Source: an uncultured Erysipelotrichaceae bacterium
GTDB taxonomy: Bacteria; Bacillota_I; Bacilli_A; RFN20; CAG-826
DNA: 40,098 bases
Direction: 5' to 3'
NCBI GenBank assembly: GCA_902796125.1
Contig: CADBNT010000068.1
Location: 1-40,098, forward strand
Shown: one piece after another, positions 17,491 through 25,545 of the stretch
Position numbering within the stretch: position 1 is the stretch's first letter
Layout: the number at the start of each line of letters is the position of its first letter
Program-made: the position numbers and the translations under genes
The notes under the pieces: generated by a model
Told to the model about the DNA's origin: nothing
Databases searched by the model: none
The model's input: the letters and a program-made list of their open reading frames with translations, nothing else

Positions 17491-18849
17491 ATGTCATTTA
17501 AAGGAATCAATTTATCAGAGAAGATGCTCATGTCTTTAAAAAGACAAAAGTATTTTTTACCATCCGATATTCAACTTAGAAGTATTCCAAAAGCTCTTAA
17601 GGGTGATACTCTTATGGTCCAATCAGCGACTGGCAGTGGAAAGACTCTTTGCTTTTTGATTCCAATTATCGAAAAGATTGATTTAAAAAATCAAAACGTC
17701 CAAGCAATTATCGTTGCGCCTACTAGAGAACTCGCTCAACAGATCTTTGATTTTGCTACTCCTTTCCAAGAGGAATTTGAAGGACTTAAGATTCGTTTAT
17801 TTAAAGCCGGTGAAGAAAGAGATGCTTCAAAGAAAGGCTTAAGTATCGCTCCTCACATTATTATTGGAACGCCAGGAAGACTTGCTGACATTCTTTCTGA
17901 CGGCACTCTAAATCTTGATAATGTTAAGACAATTGTCTTTGATGAAGCCGATATGCTTCTAAAAGAAGGATACTTTGCAGAGATTGATAAATTTGTTTAT
18001 AAAACTCCTGCGCCACAATTCTTAGTGTTCTCAGCAACACTTGAAGCTAATCTTTCTTATCAACTTCAAAAATATGTTGGACCAAATACTCCAATTGTGA
18101 ATGAAGAGATTCTTACATCTAGTAATGTCTCTCATTATTTGATTGATATTCGTCATCAAGATATGAAACTTGCTCTCGAGCAAGTAATCAATATTATTAA
18201 CCCTTATTTGCTTCTTGTTTTCGCTTCTAAAAAAGAAACCGCGAATGATGTCTACGCTTATTTAAGAGCAAAGAAATTCAAGGTCGGTTTACTAACTGGT
18301 GATTTATCTACACGTGAACGTAAGAATGTCATGAAGCAAATTAAGAATGAGAATATTTATATTCTTGTTTGCTCGGACGTTGCTGCAAGAGGTCTTGATA
18401 TCAACGATGTTACAGACATTATTAATGTCGATTTCCCAAACAATCTTGAATTCTATTATCACCGCGCAGGTAGAACAGGACGTTTCAATAAGAAAGGTAA
18501 TTGCTATACCTTCTATAACAACGATAGAACTGAAAGAGCGCTTCGTTTAATTGAAGATGGAGTAAGTTTTACTTACTTAGCTTTAAGTGGTGGTGAATTA
18601 GTCGAAGGACATCCTATCAAGAAGACTCATCCAACTCGTCGTAAAAAAGATGAAGAACTCGAAAAAGAGATTCGTCGCATTAACGCGATGTCTAACGCAA
18701 AAAACAAGAAAGTAAAACCTGGCTATAAAAAAGCTAGAAAGCAAGAAATTGCTAAAGCAAAACAAAAACGTAGACGTGAAATAATCAAACAAGATATAAG
18801 ACGTCAACGCGTCGAAAGATATAAGAAAGAAGGAAGAGAAAATGGCTAA
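17491..18849 (+). CDS. cshB: DEAD-box RNA helicase, CshB-like
   Basis: ATP-dependent RNA helicase, probably for ribosome assembly or cold adaptation. It has 452 residues. Motif I is ATGSGKT (46-52), Ia APTREL, II DEAD (151-154), III SAT (181-183), and VI HRAGRTGR. A long Lys/Arg-rich C-terminal tail (about 370-452) should bind RNA. The position between ispH and nfo matches Bacillus cshB (yqfR), which favours CshB over CshA. The stop overlaps the nfo start by 8 bp. Confidence 0.93.
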   Translation: MSFKGINLSEKMLMSLKRQKYFLPSDIQLRSIPKALKGDTLMVQSATGSGKTLCFLIPIIEKIDLKNQNVQAIIVAPTRELAQQIFDFATPFQEEFEGLKIRLFKAGEERDASKKGLSIAPHIIIGTPGRLADILSDGTLNLDNVKTIVFDEADMLLKEGYFAEIDKFVYKTPAPQFLVFSATLEANLSYQLQKYVGPNTPIVNEEILTSSNVSHYLIDIRHQDMKLALEQVINIINPYLLLVFASKKETANDVYAYLRAKKFKVGLLTGDLSTRERKNVMKQIKNENIYILVCSDVAARGLDINDVTDIINVDFPNNLEFYYHRAGRTGRFNKKGNCYTFYNNDRTERALRLIEDGVSFTYLALSGGELVEGHPIKKTHPTRRKKDEELEKEIRRINAMSNAKNKKVKPGYKKARKQEIAKAKQKRRREIIKQDIRRQRVERYKKEGRENG

Positions 18850-19720
18850 TGAAGAACTCTATTTAGGATCACATGTTTCAATGTCTAGCCCAGATTTTTA
18901 TCTCGGTTCTGTAAAAGAAGCTCTTTCTTATGGAGCGAACACCTTCATGTTTTATACAGGGGCTCCACAAAACTCTTACCGTCTTCCTTTGGAAAAACTC
19001 AAAATCGATGAAGCAAGAGCGCTTTTAAAAGCTAATAACATCGATGAATCAAAGATAGTTGTACACGCTCCATACATCATCAATATTTCCAATCAACTTA
19101 ATGAATCTCTTTTTGATATTTCAAAAAGCAGTCTTATAAGAGAATTACAAAGAACTCAAGCTTTCGGACCAAAGATCTTAGTTGTTCACCCAGGTGCTCA
19201 CGTCGGTACTGGAGTAGAAAACGGTTTAGCCTCATTAATTAGAGGTTTAGACGAAGTCTTAGAGCAAGATGGCACTGATGTTAAGATTGCTCTTGAAACT
19301 ATGGCAGGCAAAGGAACAGAGATGGGAACTAGCTTTGAACAATTTGCTCATGTTCTATCTAAAATCAAACATCCTGAAAGAGTAGGTATCTGCTTAGATA
19401 CCTGTCACATCTCAGATGACGGAATGGATATTAATAACTTCGATGAAATTTTGAAATCTTTCGATGAGATTATTGGTTTAGACAAACTATTATGCGTGCA
19501 TATTAATGACTCTAAGAATCCTGTTGGAACGCATAAAGATCGTCATGAAAATATCGGTTATGGTGAGATTGGATTTGAAGCGTTAAACCACGTTGTTCAT
19601 CACCCATTATTGAAGGGAATTCCAATGGAGCTTGAGACCCCATATATCAATGGAAATCCTCCTTATAAAAAGGAAATTGAAATGCTTAGAAACTCCAAAT
19701 TTGAAGATTGGAGAGAGTAA
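18842..19720 (+). CDS. nfo: Endonuclease IV (AP endonuclease)
   Basis: Zinc-dependent base-excision repair enzyme that cuts 5' of abasic sites. It has 292 residues, as in the family. Metal-site motifs include GSHVSM, VVHPGAH, LETMAGKGTEMG, CLDTCH and HINDSKNPVGTHKDRH. Translation is coupled to cshB through an 8 bp overlap. A bidirectional terminator lies directly after the stop. Confidence 0.97.
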   Translation: MANEELYLGSHVSMSSPDFYLGSVKEALSYGANTFMFYTGAPQNSYRLPLEKLKIDEARALLKANNIDESKIVVHAPYIINISNQLNESLFDISKSSLIRELQRTQAFGPKILVVHPGAHVGTGVENGLASLIRGLDEVLEQDGTDVKIALETMAGKGTEMGTSFEQFAHVLSKIKHPERVGICLDTCHISDDGMDINNFDEILKSFDEIIGLDKLLCVHINDSKNPVGTHKDRHENIGYGEIGFEALNHVVHHPLLKGIPMELETPYINGNPPYKKEIEMLRNSKFEDWRE

Positions 19721-19724
19721 AAAG

Positions 19725-19743
19725 AAAAGGCCATTGGCCTTTT
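19725..19743. terminator. Bidirectional terminator between nfo and ispG
   Basis: Perfect 8 bp stem AAAAGGCC / GGCCTTTT with an ATT loop. A T-run follows on the plus strand. The same hairpin with its A-tract serves as a terminator on the minus strand, right next to the ispG stop. Confidence 0.9.
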
Positions 19744-20805
19744 TTATTTTAGTTTTAGTAGTTCTTTAGTAATTTCGTCATAGATATCTTTATCTTTGAC
19801 TTGTTTGATAATTTGATCCTTTTTGAAGATGACCCAAACGCCATTTCCGCCAGCGCATCCAATGTCTGCTCTTTTAGCTTCTCCAGGACCATTTACGATG
19901 CAGCCCATAACAGCTACAGTTTTATTGATATGGTTCTCTTCAAGGAAAGATAGAATCTTCTTGGCAAGTGGAACTAAGTTAACTTGTGTACGTCCGCATG
20001 TTGGGCAAGAGATGAGATTTGGATAGTCATTACGAATTTCTAAATCTTTTAGAAGTCTTCTTGCTGCGCGAACTTCTTCAACAGGATCATCGCTAAGCGA
20101 GATACGAATTGTATCTCCAATTCCATCAAGTAAGATTGGAGCGATACCAGCTGAACTTCTAATTAAGCCAATATCTTTTGGTCCCGCTTCTGTAATGCCT
20201 ACATGTAAAGGATAGCTAAAGCGCTTGGACGCTAGGCGATAGGCTTCAACAGTTTCTAATACGTGGCTTACCTTCAGGGAAATAACGATATCATGGAAGT
20301 CTAAATCTTCAAGAATCTTAACCATTCTAGCAGCAGATTCAACAAGCTCTTCAGCCAAAACTAGAGAAGTGTTGTTATTAACTTCTTTATCAATTGACCC
20401 AGAATTGACTCCGATGCGAATTGGGATATGCTTTGCTTTGCAAAGAGAAACGACTTTTTCGACGTTTTCCTTTGAGCCGATGTTTCCTGGATTAAGTCTA
20501 ACAGCATCAGCGCCTGCTTCAATAGCCGCTATCGCCAAGCGATAATCAATATGAATATCAGCAATTAATGGAATAGAGATTAGTTTTCTAATTTCTCTAA
20601 TCGCTTCAGCATCTTCAAAGTCCAAGACAGATACGCGCATTAAATCAGCGCCTAATCGAGCGCATTCGTTAATTTGCTTTGCAACTTCATTAACTTTGCT
20701 GGTTTTGATGTTACACATCGATTGGATGAGAACATTTCTTGATCCACCGATAGTGATATTACCAACTTTTACTGTTTTAGTAAGTTCACGGGCTAACTTT
20801 TCCAT
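19744..20805 (-). CDS. ispG: 4-hydroxy-3-methylbut-2-enyl diphosphate synthase IspG
   Basis: Penultimate MEP-pathway enzyme, converting MEcPP to HMBPP with a [4Fe-4S] cluster. It has 353 residues, the short bacterial form. The TIM barrel spans about 1-255. The cluster domain has Cys267, Cys270, Cys302 and Glu309 (SCPTCGRT, MGCIVNGPGEAKRADIG). It is the usual cluster partner of ispH in Bacilli, but here both face against most neighbours. On the plus strand its last codons contain a TAGTA pair with 11 bp spacing. Confidence 0.97.
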   Translation of the reverse strand: MEKLARELTKTVKVGNITIGGSRNVLIQSMCNIKTSKVNEVAKQINECARLGADLMRVSVLDFEDAEAIREIRKLISIPLIADIHIDYRLAIAAIEAGADAVRLNPGNIGSKENVEKVVSLCKAKHIPIRIGVNSGSIDKEVNNNTSLVLAEELVESAARMVKILEDLDFHDIVISLKVSHVLETVEAYRLASKRFSYPLHVGITEAGPKDIGLIRSSAGIAPILLDGIGDTIRISLSDDPVEEVRAARRLLKDLEIRNDYPNLISCPTCGRTQVNLVPLAKKILSFLEENHINKTVAVMGCIVNGPGEAKRADIGCAGGNGVWVIFKKDQIIKQVKDKDIYDEITKELLKLK

Positions 20806-20856
20806 AAATTGATTATAACAAAGAGTAAATATCTTGTAGATATCTTTTTTTCTGTG

Positions 20857-20865
20857 TGATATTAT
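20857..20865 (+). promoter_or_regulatory. Extended -10 promoter for rpmG
   Basis: TGaTATTAT, 32 bp before the rpmG start, with a good ACGGAGG ribosome site at 20884-20890. Confidence 0.55.
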
Positions 20866-20897
20866 CTTACTTGCAAATTACTCACGGAGGTAAAACA

Positions 20898-21047
20898 ATG
20901 CGCGATAACATTATCTTGAAATGCACTGTCTGCGGTGAAGAAAATTACATTACCACCAAGAATAAAAAAGAACACCCAGACAAATTACAAACTAAAAAGT
21001 ATTGTAAGAAATGCAGAAAAGCTACATTACATAAGGAGAAAAAGTAA
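20898..21047 (+). CDS. rpmG: 50S ribosomal protein L33
   Basis: A 49-residue large-subunit protein with intact zinc cysteines (CTVC and CKKC), the zinc-binding C+ form. ACGGAGG precedes the ATG; a longer in-frame start at 20856 would begin before the promoter and is rejected. secE and nusG, often next to rpmG, do not follow. A metallo-hydrolase gene begins 22 bp downstream. Confidence 0.97.
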   Translation: MRDNIILKCTVCGEENYITTKNKKEHPDKLQTKKYCKKCRKATLHKEKK

Positions 21048-21050
21048 GGA

Positions 21051-21056
21051 TATAAT
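21051..21056 (+). promoter_or_regulatory. Possible -10 element for the metallo-hydrolase
   Basis: TATAAT, 13 bp before the ATG at 21070, with no TG extension and no good -35. If used, the leader would be about 7 bases. Co-transcription from the rpmG promoter is also possible. Confidence 0.35.
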
Positions 21057-21069
21057 CCTTATTTTTTAT

Positions 21070-21711
21070 ATGATTGATTCATTTATTTCTCGTTCAGCGT
21101 GTAATTCCTACATTCTTTATAACGAGAAAAAAGAAGCAATTCTTGTTGATCCTGGTTATAACGTCAGGAACTGTCTAATCGAACACATTGAAAAGCTCGG
21201 TGTCGAGATTAAAGCAATCTTAATTACTCATGGTCATTTTGACCATATCACCGCGCTTGAAGATGTTATTAAAAGATTTCCTGATGCGATGACTTATATC
21301 AGTGAGGATGAACAAGAAGTGCTAATCAATCCTAGACTAAATATTTCTTATTTTAGAGATGACGGTCAAGATAAGATACTTAGGTATCTACCTAAGAAAA
21401 TAACTCTTTTAGGAGATTATGAAACCTTTATAGAAGCTGGTTATCTTATCAAGATGATTAAGACTCCTTTCCATACAGAAGGTAGTGCTTGCTTCTATGT
21501 TGAAAGCGAAAACGCTCTATTTAGTGGAGACACTCTCTTTTACACAACAATTGGAAGAACGGACTTACCAACTGGATCAGAAAGGTTAATCGAGCCATCT
21601 TTAAAGAAATTAGCTGCCTTGCCAGATGACACAAAAGTTTATCCTGGACATGGAGTTATGACTCGTCTAGAAAGAGAGAAGAAATATAATAGTCATTTGC
21701 GAAATATCTAA
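21070..21711 (+). CDS. Metallo-beta-lactamase-fold hydrolase, glyoxalase II-like (YqgX type)
   Basis: A 213-residue hydrolase of the family that includes hydroxyacylglutathione hydrolases. Metal ligands are His54, His56, Asp58 and His59 (THGHFDH), a later His in PFHTEGS, Asp in FSGDTLF, and His in VYPGHG. Substrate is not known; the GRTDLP motif fits YqgX-like proteins. The frame extends back into rpmG, but the ATG at 21070 gives the normal N-terminus (MIDSFISRSACNSYIL). The rpmG-yqgX neighbourhood resembles that of Bacillus. Confidence 0.88.
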   Translation: MIDSFISRSACNSYILYNEKKEAILVDPGYNVRNCLIEHIEKLGVEIKAILITHGHFDHITALEDVIKRFPDAMTYISEDEQEVLINPRLNISYFRDDGQDKILRYLPKKITLLGDYETFIEAGYLIKMIKTPFHTEGSACFYVESENALFSGDTLFYTTIGRTDLPTGSERLIEPSLKKLAALPDDTKVYPGHGVMTRLEREKKYNSHLRNI

Positions 21712-21724
21712 AATTAGATATAAT
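21698..21724 (+). promoter_or_regulatory. Possible promoter for efp
   Basis: TTGCGA and TATAAT with a short 15 bp spacer, overlapping the end of the upstream gene. A strong AAGGAGG site (21737-21743) precedes the efp ATG. Confidence 0.45.
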
Positions 21725-21749
21725 TACATTAACTTTAAGGAGGAAAACA

Positions 21750-22304
21750 ATGAACGTTACTGAATTAAGACCTGGAAACTATTTCCTTGATGAAGGCAAT
21801 CTTTATCAAGTTATAGATATTTTGCTTAACAAGACAGCCATGCGTAAGATGGTTGCCAAAGTTAAAGCTAAAAACATGCGTACAGGCGCAATTACCGAAC
21901 TTGCTCGTAACAGTGGTTACGACGTCGAAAAAGCCATTCTTTCTAAAAAGAAAATGGTCTATTTATATGATGGTGGAGATAATCTCGTCTTCATGGATAA
22001 CACAACCTATGAGCAAATTGAAATTTCCAAATCAAAGCTTGAATGGGAAATGAATTTCCTTACCAGCAATGCTGAAATCGACATTCTCTTCTACGAGGAT
22101 GAAATCCTCGGTATTACCTTACCAAGCAGCGTCGCTCTTCAAATCACTGATTGTGAGCCAGCTGTTAGAGGCGATACAGTCAACAAAGCTATGAAGCTTG
22201 CGACAGTGGAGACCGGTTTCAAACTCAAAGTCCCATTATTCATTGATAATGGTGAAACAATCCTCGTTCGCACCGATACAGGCGCATACGATGGAAGAGC
22301 ATAG
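21750..22304 (+). CDS. efp: Elongation factor P with atypical tip loop
   Basis: Binds ribosomes stalled at polyproline and promotes peptide-bond formation. At 184 residues it has the three-domain length. The domain I loop that reaches the peptidyl-transferase centre reads NKTAMRK at residues 27-33. Aligned with Bacillus EF-P (KPGKG, Lys32), the tip residue falls on Met31, not Lys or Arg. This implies a non-standard or unmodified EF-P. No modification enzyme gene is nearby. Domains II and III look normal (GITLPSSVALQITDCEPA). An AAGGAGG ribosome site precedes the ATG. Confidence 0.95.
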   Translation: MNVTELRPGNYFLDEGNLYQVIDILLNKTAMRKMVAKVKAKNMRTGAITELARNSGYDVEKAILSKKKMVYLYDGGDNLVFMDNTTYEQIEISKSKLEWEMNFLTSNAEIDILFYEDEILGITLPSSVALQITDCEPAVRGDTVNKAMKLATVETGFKLKVPLFIDNGETILVRTDTGAYDGRA

Positions 22305-22313
22305 GAGAGCAAA

Positions 22314-22529
22314 ATGGAACCAGGTGCAATTGTAGGTATTGCCATTGGCTGCGCTCTCGCCGGTGCGATTATCGGATTCTTCGTCTCAAGATGGTTCTTC
22401 AAACGCCAACTTCAAAAGAATCCTCCAATCAATGAAAACATGATCCGTGCTATGTTCATGCAGATGGGTAGAAAACCTTCTGAAGCGCAAGTTAGAGCGG
22501 TCATGAATTCGATGAAACGCAACAGCTAA
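22314..22529 (+). CDS. yneF: YneF-family (UPF0154) small membrane protein
   Basis: A 71-residue protein with one N-terminal transmembrane helix (about 5-25, VGIAIGCALAGAIIGFFVS), then a basic stretch and the family tail NENMIRAMFMQMGRKPSEAQ. Function is not known. It follows efp by 9 bp with a GGAG ribosome site and ends in a terminator. plsY-parE nearby resembles the Bacillus yne region. Confidence 0.9.
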   Translation: MEPGAIVGIAIGCALAGAIIGFFVSRWFFKRQLQKNPPINENMIRAMFMQMGRKPSEAQVRAVMNSMKRNS

Positions 22530-22554
22530 TCAAGGCTCGAAAATCAAACGAATT

Positions 22555-22580
22555 AGCATCACGAATTGTGGTGCTTTTTT
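22555..22580 (+). terminator. Rho-independent terminator after yneF
   Basis: Stem AGCATCAC / GTGGTGCT (one U-G pair) with a GAATT loop and a T-run. Confidence 0.9.
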
Positions 22581-22597
22581 GTTGCAAAATGATAGAT

Positions 22598-22614
22598 GTA
22601 GTAAATTTTAGTAG
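22598..22614 (+). repeat. TAGTA repeat pair, 10 bp spacing, after yneF
   Basis: TAGTA at 22599-22603 and 22609-22613, followed by looser TAGTG copies to about 22628. It is in sense orientation for yneF, beyond its terminator. This is the loosest member of the set. Confidence 0.45.
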
Positions 22615-22636
22615 CTGTAGTGGTAGTGAATGTGGA

Positions 22637-22708
22637 CAAAATTGAAATCGTCAATTAAAAATGCCCATTTTATCGAAACAATTTTGATGTGTTCCAATAA
22701 TGTGGGCA
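22637..22708. other. Crossing inverted repeats between yneF and plsY
   Basis: CAAAATTG (22637-22644) pairs with CAATTTTG (22679-22686). TGCCCA (22662-22667) pairs with TGGGCA (22703-22708). The pairs cross, giving pseudoknot topology. They lie in the 231 bp gap between two convergent genes, which has no open reading frame I can support. The arms are short and AT-rich, so chance is possible. Confidence 0.35.
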
Positions 22709-22729
22709 ATTAATTCACAGGGCTTAAAT

Positions 22730-22748
22730 CTACTAAAAAACTACTAAC
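22730..22748 (-). repeat. TAGTA repeat pair, 11 bp spacing, after plsY
   Basis: On the minus strand TTAGTAGTTTTTTAGTAG. Cores at 22742-22746 and 22731-22735 are 11 bp apart, 15 bp after the plsY stop in sense orientation. Confidence 0.6.
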
Positions 22749-22760
22749 GATATCCTATTG

Positions 22761-23498
22761 TTACAACCAAGTGACCTTGCGTTCTTCGTGGCGAATGAGG
22801 CGTCCGATATTGGCTTTATGACGGACGATTAACATGCCTCCAACAAAGGTGATTGAGGCAGCGTATTCCCATCCAGCAAGAAGGTAGTCTCCCCAACCCC
22901 ACATGCCGATATGCCAGAAGGATTCAGGAACCCAGAATTGAAGTCCGAACATGATCCATGCAGCGATGATTGAAGTTACTGCCGCCATGATAGAACCAAG
23001 AGAGACATATTTTTTAAGTTTGAGTGTTACAAAGAATGTTGCAAAACCAATCAAACTACAGAACCAAGATGTTGCTAAACCATATCCGCCAAAGTTAGCG
23101 ACGGCTTTTCCACCTCTGAAATTAGCGAACACTGGCCAGCAATGTCCGATAGCCACTCCAATAGGAGTGAGGTAGATATAAAAGACGCCATTGTCCCACA
23201 TGGCTTGGCCTAAGTTTTGTTCAAATGTAGCTAAAAGTGGAGAGAATTTGAAGATGGCCCAGACAACAATGACAGGAATTGCGCATTTGAGCATATCAAG
23301 GAAAATAACAGCAAGACCTGCTTTTTTGCCCATGATTCTTCCTACGTTTGTCCCTCCTGAATTTTTACTTCCCTCTAAACGAGGATCTTTATGATAAAAA
23401 ACCTTTCCGATGATAACTCCACATGGAATTGAACCAAAAAGATAACCAAAAAATAAACAGCAAAATCCGACAAGTATATTATATAAAATAATATCCAT
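22761..23498 (-). CDS. plsY: Glycerol-3-phosphate acyltransferase PlsY
   Basis: Membrane enzyme that acylates glycerol-3-phosphate from acyl-phosphate, the first step of phospholipid synthesis with PlsX. It has 245 residues, somewhat longer than the usual ~200. Motifs: GSIPCGVIIGK, the glycerol-phosphate loop GSKNSGGTNVGR, and GHCWPVFANFRGGKAVA. Extra length lies in a Trp-rich loop near residues 185-215. An AGGAATAAG site precedes the ATG at 23498; an upstream in-frame start would overlap the promoter. Divergence from parE matches the Bacillus yneS-parE arrangement. Confidence 0.95.
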   Translation of the reverse strand: MDIILYNILVGFCCLFFGYLFGSIPCGVIIGKVFYHKDPRLEGSKNSGGTNVGRIMGKKAGLAVIFLDMLKCAIPVIVVWAIFKFSPLLATFEQNLGQAMWDNGVFYIYLTPIGVAIGHCWPVFANFRGGKAVANFGGYGLATSWFCSLIGFATFFVTLKLKKYVSLGSIMAAVTSIIAAWIMFGLQFWVPESFWHIGMWGWGDYLLAGWEYAASITFVGGMLIVRHKANIGRLIRHEERKVTWL

Positions 23499-23522
23499 TT
23501 TCTTATTCCTCCAAGTGTGAAA

Positions 23523-23552
23523 ATAATACAAAAAAACTACGTTACTTTTCAA
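23523..23552 (-). promoter_or_regulatory. Promoter for plsY
   Basis: On the minus strand TTGAAA and TATTAT with an 18 bp spacer. It overlaps the -35 region of the divergent parE promoter, so the two may compete for polymerase. Confidence 0.65.
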
Positions 23553-23570
23553 CCTTTATTTTGTTATAAT
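23542..23570 (+). promoter_or_regulatory. Promoter for parE-parC
   Basis: TTACTT, 17 bp spacer, then the extended -10 TGtTATAAT. About 25 bases of leader carry a TTGAGGA ribosome site before the ATG at 23601. Confidence 0.7.
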
Positions 23571-23600
23571 CAATTTTTGAAAATTGAGGAAAACAATAAT

Positions 23601-25544
23601 ATGGCAGATACAAAAGCAAAATCAAGCTACTCAGCAGCCGACATCGAAATCCTTGAAGGTTTAGCTGGTGTTCGCAAAAGACCTGCAATGTATATCGGCT
23701 CCACAAATTTAACTGGTTTACATCATTTAGTTTGGGAAGTCATCGACAATTCTGTCGATGAAGCATTGAATGGCTTTGGCGAAACAATAACAATTACTAT
23801 CTTTAAAGACGGTTCTTTATCAGTTCTCGACGAAGGCCGTGGAATCCCTGTCGATATTCATCGACAAACCGGTATGCCTGCTGTTCAACTCATCTTTTCC
23901 ACCTTGCATTCTGGTGGTAAATTTTCCTCAAAAGTTTATGCCTCATCCGCTGGTCTACATGGTGTTGGTGCATCTGTCACAAACGCCTTATCTGAGTACT
24001 GCGATGTCACTGTTTTTAGAGATGGAAAGATCAATCATCTTCGTTTTGAAAACGGTGGTAAACTTGTTACTCCTCTAGAAGTTCTTGGTAATACCAAGAA
24101 GCATGGTACTTTAGTGAGATTCAAACCTGATTCAAGAATCTTCTCAAGTACAGATTTCAAACTAGACATTATTTCTAACCACGTACAAGAAAGTGCCTAT
24201 CTTTTAAAAGGTGTAAAATTCGTCGTTATTGATGAAAGAGTTAATCAAAAAGTTGAATTTTGCTATAAGGATGGTCTAAAAGAGTACGTTCAAAATTTAA
24301 ATCAAAACAAACAAGCTTTCGGAGATGTCATCACTTTCGAAGGAAGTGATGATTCCATTAAAATCGATGTCGCAATCCAATATTGTGCTCAAGATTATGC
24401 AGAATCTATCTATTCTTACGCTAATAACGTTAGAACTAGAGACGGTGGTACCCACGAATCAGGCTTCAAAGCTGGTATTACAAAAGCAGTTAATGATTAC
24501 GCCGAAGAAAATTCATTACTACGCGGAAAAGCCAAGTTAGAAGGTAGTGATATTCGTGAAGGTTTAACGGCAGTAATTTCCTTACAAATACCTGAACAAA
24601 AGCTCGAATATGAAGGACAAACTAAGCAAAAACTAGGTACTCCTGAAGCTTTGCCTATCTTAACTAACTTTATTTATAATAACTTCAGTTATTATCTTAA
24701 TGAACACAAAGAATTCGCAGTTACATTAGTGAAGAAATGTATCGATTCACAAGTAGCAAGAATTGCAGCAAGAAAAGCTAAAGATGAAGCAAGATCCGCT
24801 AAAAAACAAAAAGTGGAAATGATTCTTTCTGATAAGCTTACTCCAGCTCAATCAAAAGACTATGATCGCAACGAACTTTTCATCGTTGAAGGTGAGTCTG
24901 CTGGTGGTACAGCTCGTAAGGGCAGAGATAGACTTCATCAAGCGATTCTACCACTACGTGGTAAACCATTAAACACTGATGCAATTGCTCTTGATAAAAT
25001 GATGAAAAATGAGGAGATTGCAACCATTGTAAATACCATTGGTGCTGGTATTGGCGAATCCTTTAACGCCGATAATTCTCACTATGGGAAAGTCATCATC
25101 ATGACCGATGCTGATACCGATGGAGCGCACATTCAAACCTTACTTCTTACATTTTTCTATCACTATATGCGACCACTCATCTTAAAAGGAAAGCTATTTG
25201 TTGCACTTCCGCCTTTATATAGAGTGAGTCGTGAAATTAATCACAAAACTGTACAAGAATATGCTTGGGATGACATCGATTTGGCTGAAGCCAAAAAACG
25301 TGTTGGTCCAGGCTCAAAAGTTTCCCGTTACAAAGGTCTTGGTGAGATGAACGCTGACCAGCTTTGGGAAACAACAATGGATCCAAAGACTCGTCAACTT
25401 TTAAAAGTGACAATTGAAGACCCATTACTCGCTGAACAAAGAGTCAAAATTCTCATGGGAAATGACACCACAGTGAGACGTCAATGGGTTGAAGAAAATG
25501 TTAACTTCAACGAAGTTGATAGCTTTATTGATGAGGTGAAATAA
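23601..25544 (+). CDS. parE: DNA topoisomerase IV subunit B
   Basis: ATPase subunit of topoisomerase IV, which unlinks daughter chromosomes. It has 647 residues. The GHKL ATPase has EVIDNSVDEAL, DEGRGIPV and GLHGVGASVTNALSE. The TOPRIM part has FIVEGESAGGTARKGRDR and MTDADTDGAHI. Assignment to ParE rather than GyrB rests mainly on the plsY-parE-parC context. The frame runs back to 23517 but MADTKAKSS follows a ribosome site and the promoter. The stop is 1 bp before parC. Confidence 0.95.
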   Translation: MADTKAKSSYSAADIEILEGLAGVRKRPAMYIGSTNLTGLHHLVWEVIDNSVDEALNGFGETITITIFKDGSLSVLDEGRGIPVDIHRQTGMPAVQLIFSTLHSGGKFSSKVYASSAGLHGVGASVTNALSEYCDVTVFRDGKINHLRFENGGKLVTPLEVLGNTKKHGTLVRFKPDSRIFSSTDFKLDIISNHVQESAYLLKGVKFVVIDERVNQKVEFCYKDGLKEYVQNLNQNKQAFGDVITFEGSDDSIKIDVAIQYCAQDYAESIYSYANNVRTRDGGTHESGFKAGITKAVNDYAEENSLLRGKAKLEGSDIREGLTAVISLQIPEQKLEYEGQTKQKLGTPEALPILTNFIYNNFSYYLNEHKEFAVTLVKKCIDSQVARIAARKAKDEARSAKKQKVEMILSDKLTPAQSKDYDRNELFIVEGESAGGTARKGRDRLHQAILPLRGKPLNTDAIALDKMMKNEEIATIVNTIGAGIGESFNADNSHYGKVIIMTDADTDGAHIQTLLLTFFYHYMRPLILKGKLFVALPPLYRVSREINHKTVQEYAWDDIDLAEAKKRVGPGSKVSRYKGLGEMNADQLWETTMDPKTRQLLKVTIEDPLLAEQRVKILMGNDTTVRRQWVEENVNFNEVDSFIDEVK

Positions 25545-25545
25545 T

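Noticed and set aside
17433-17531. Upstream extension of IspH
   Set aside because: It would overlap the start of cshB and run through its promoter; MKVVLLEPYG is the natural start.
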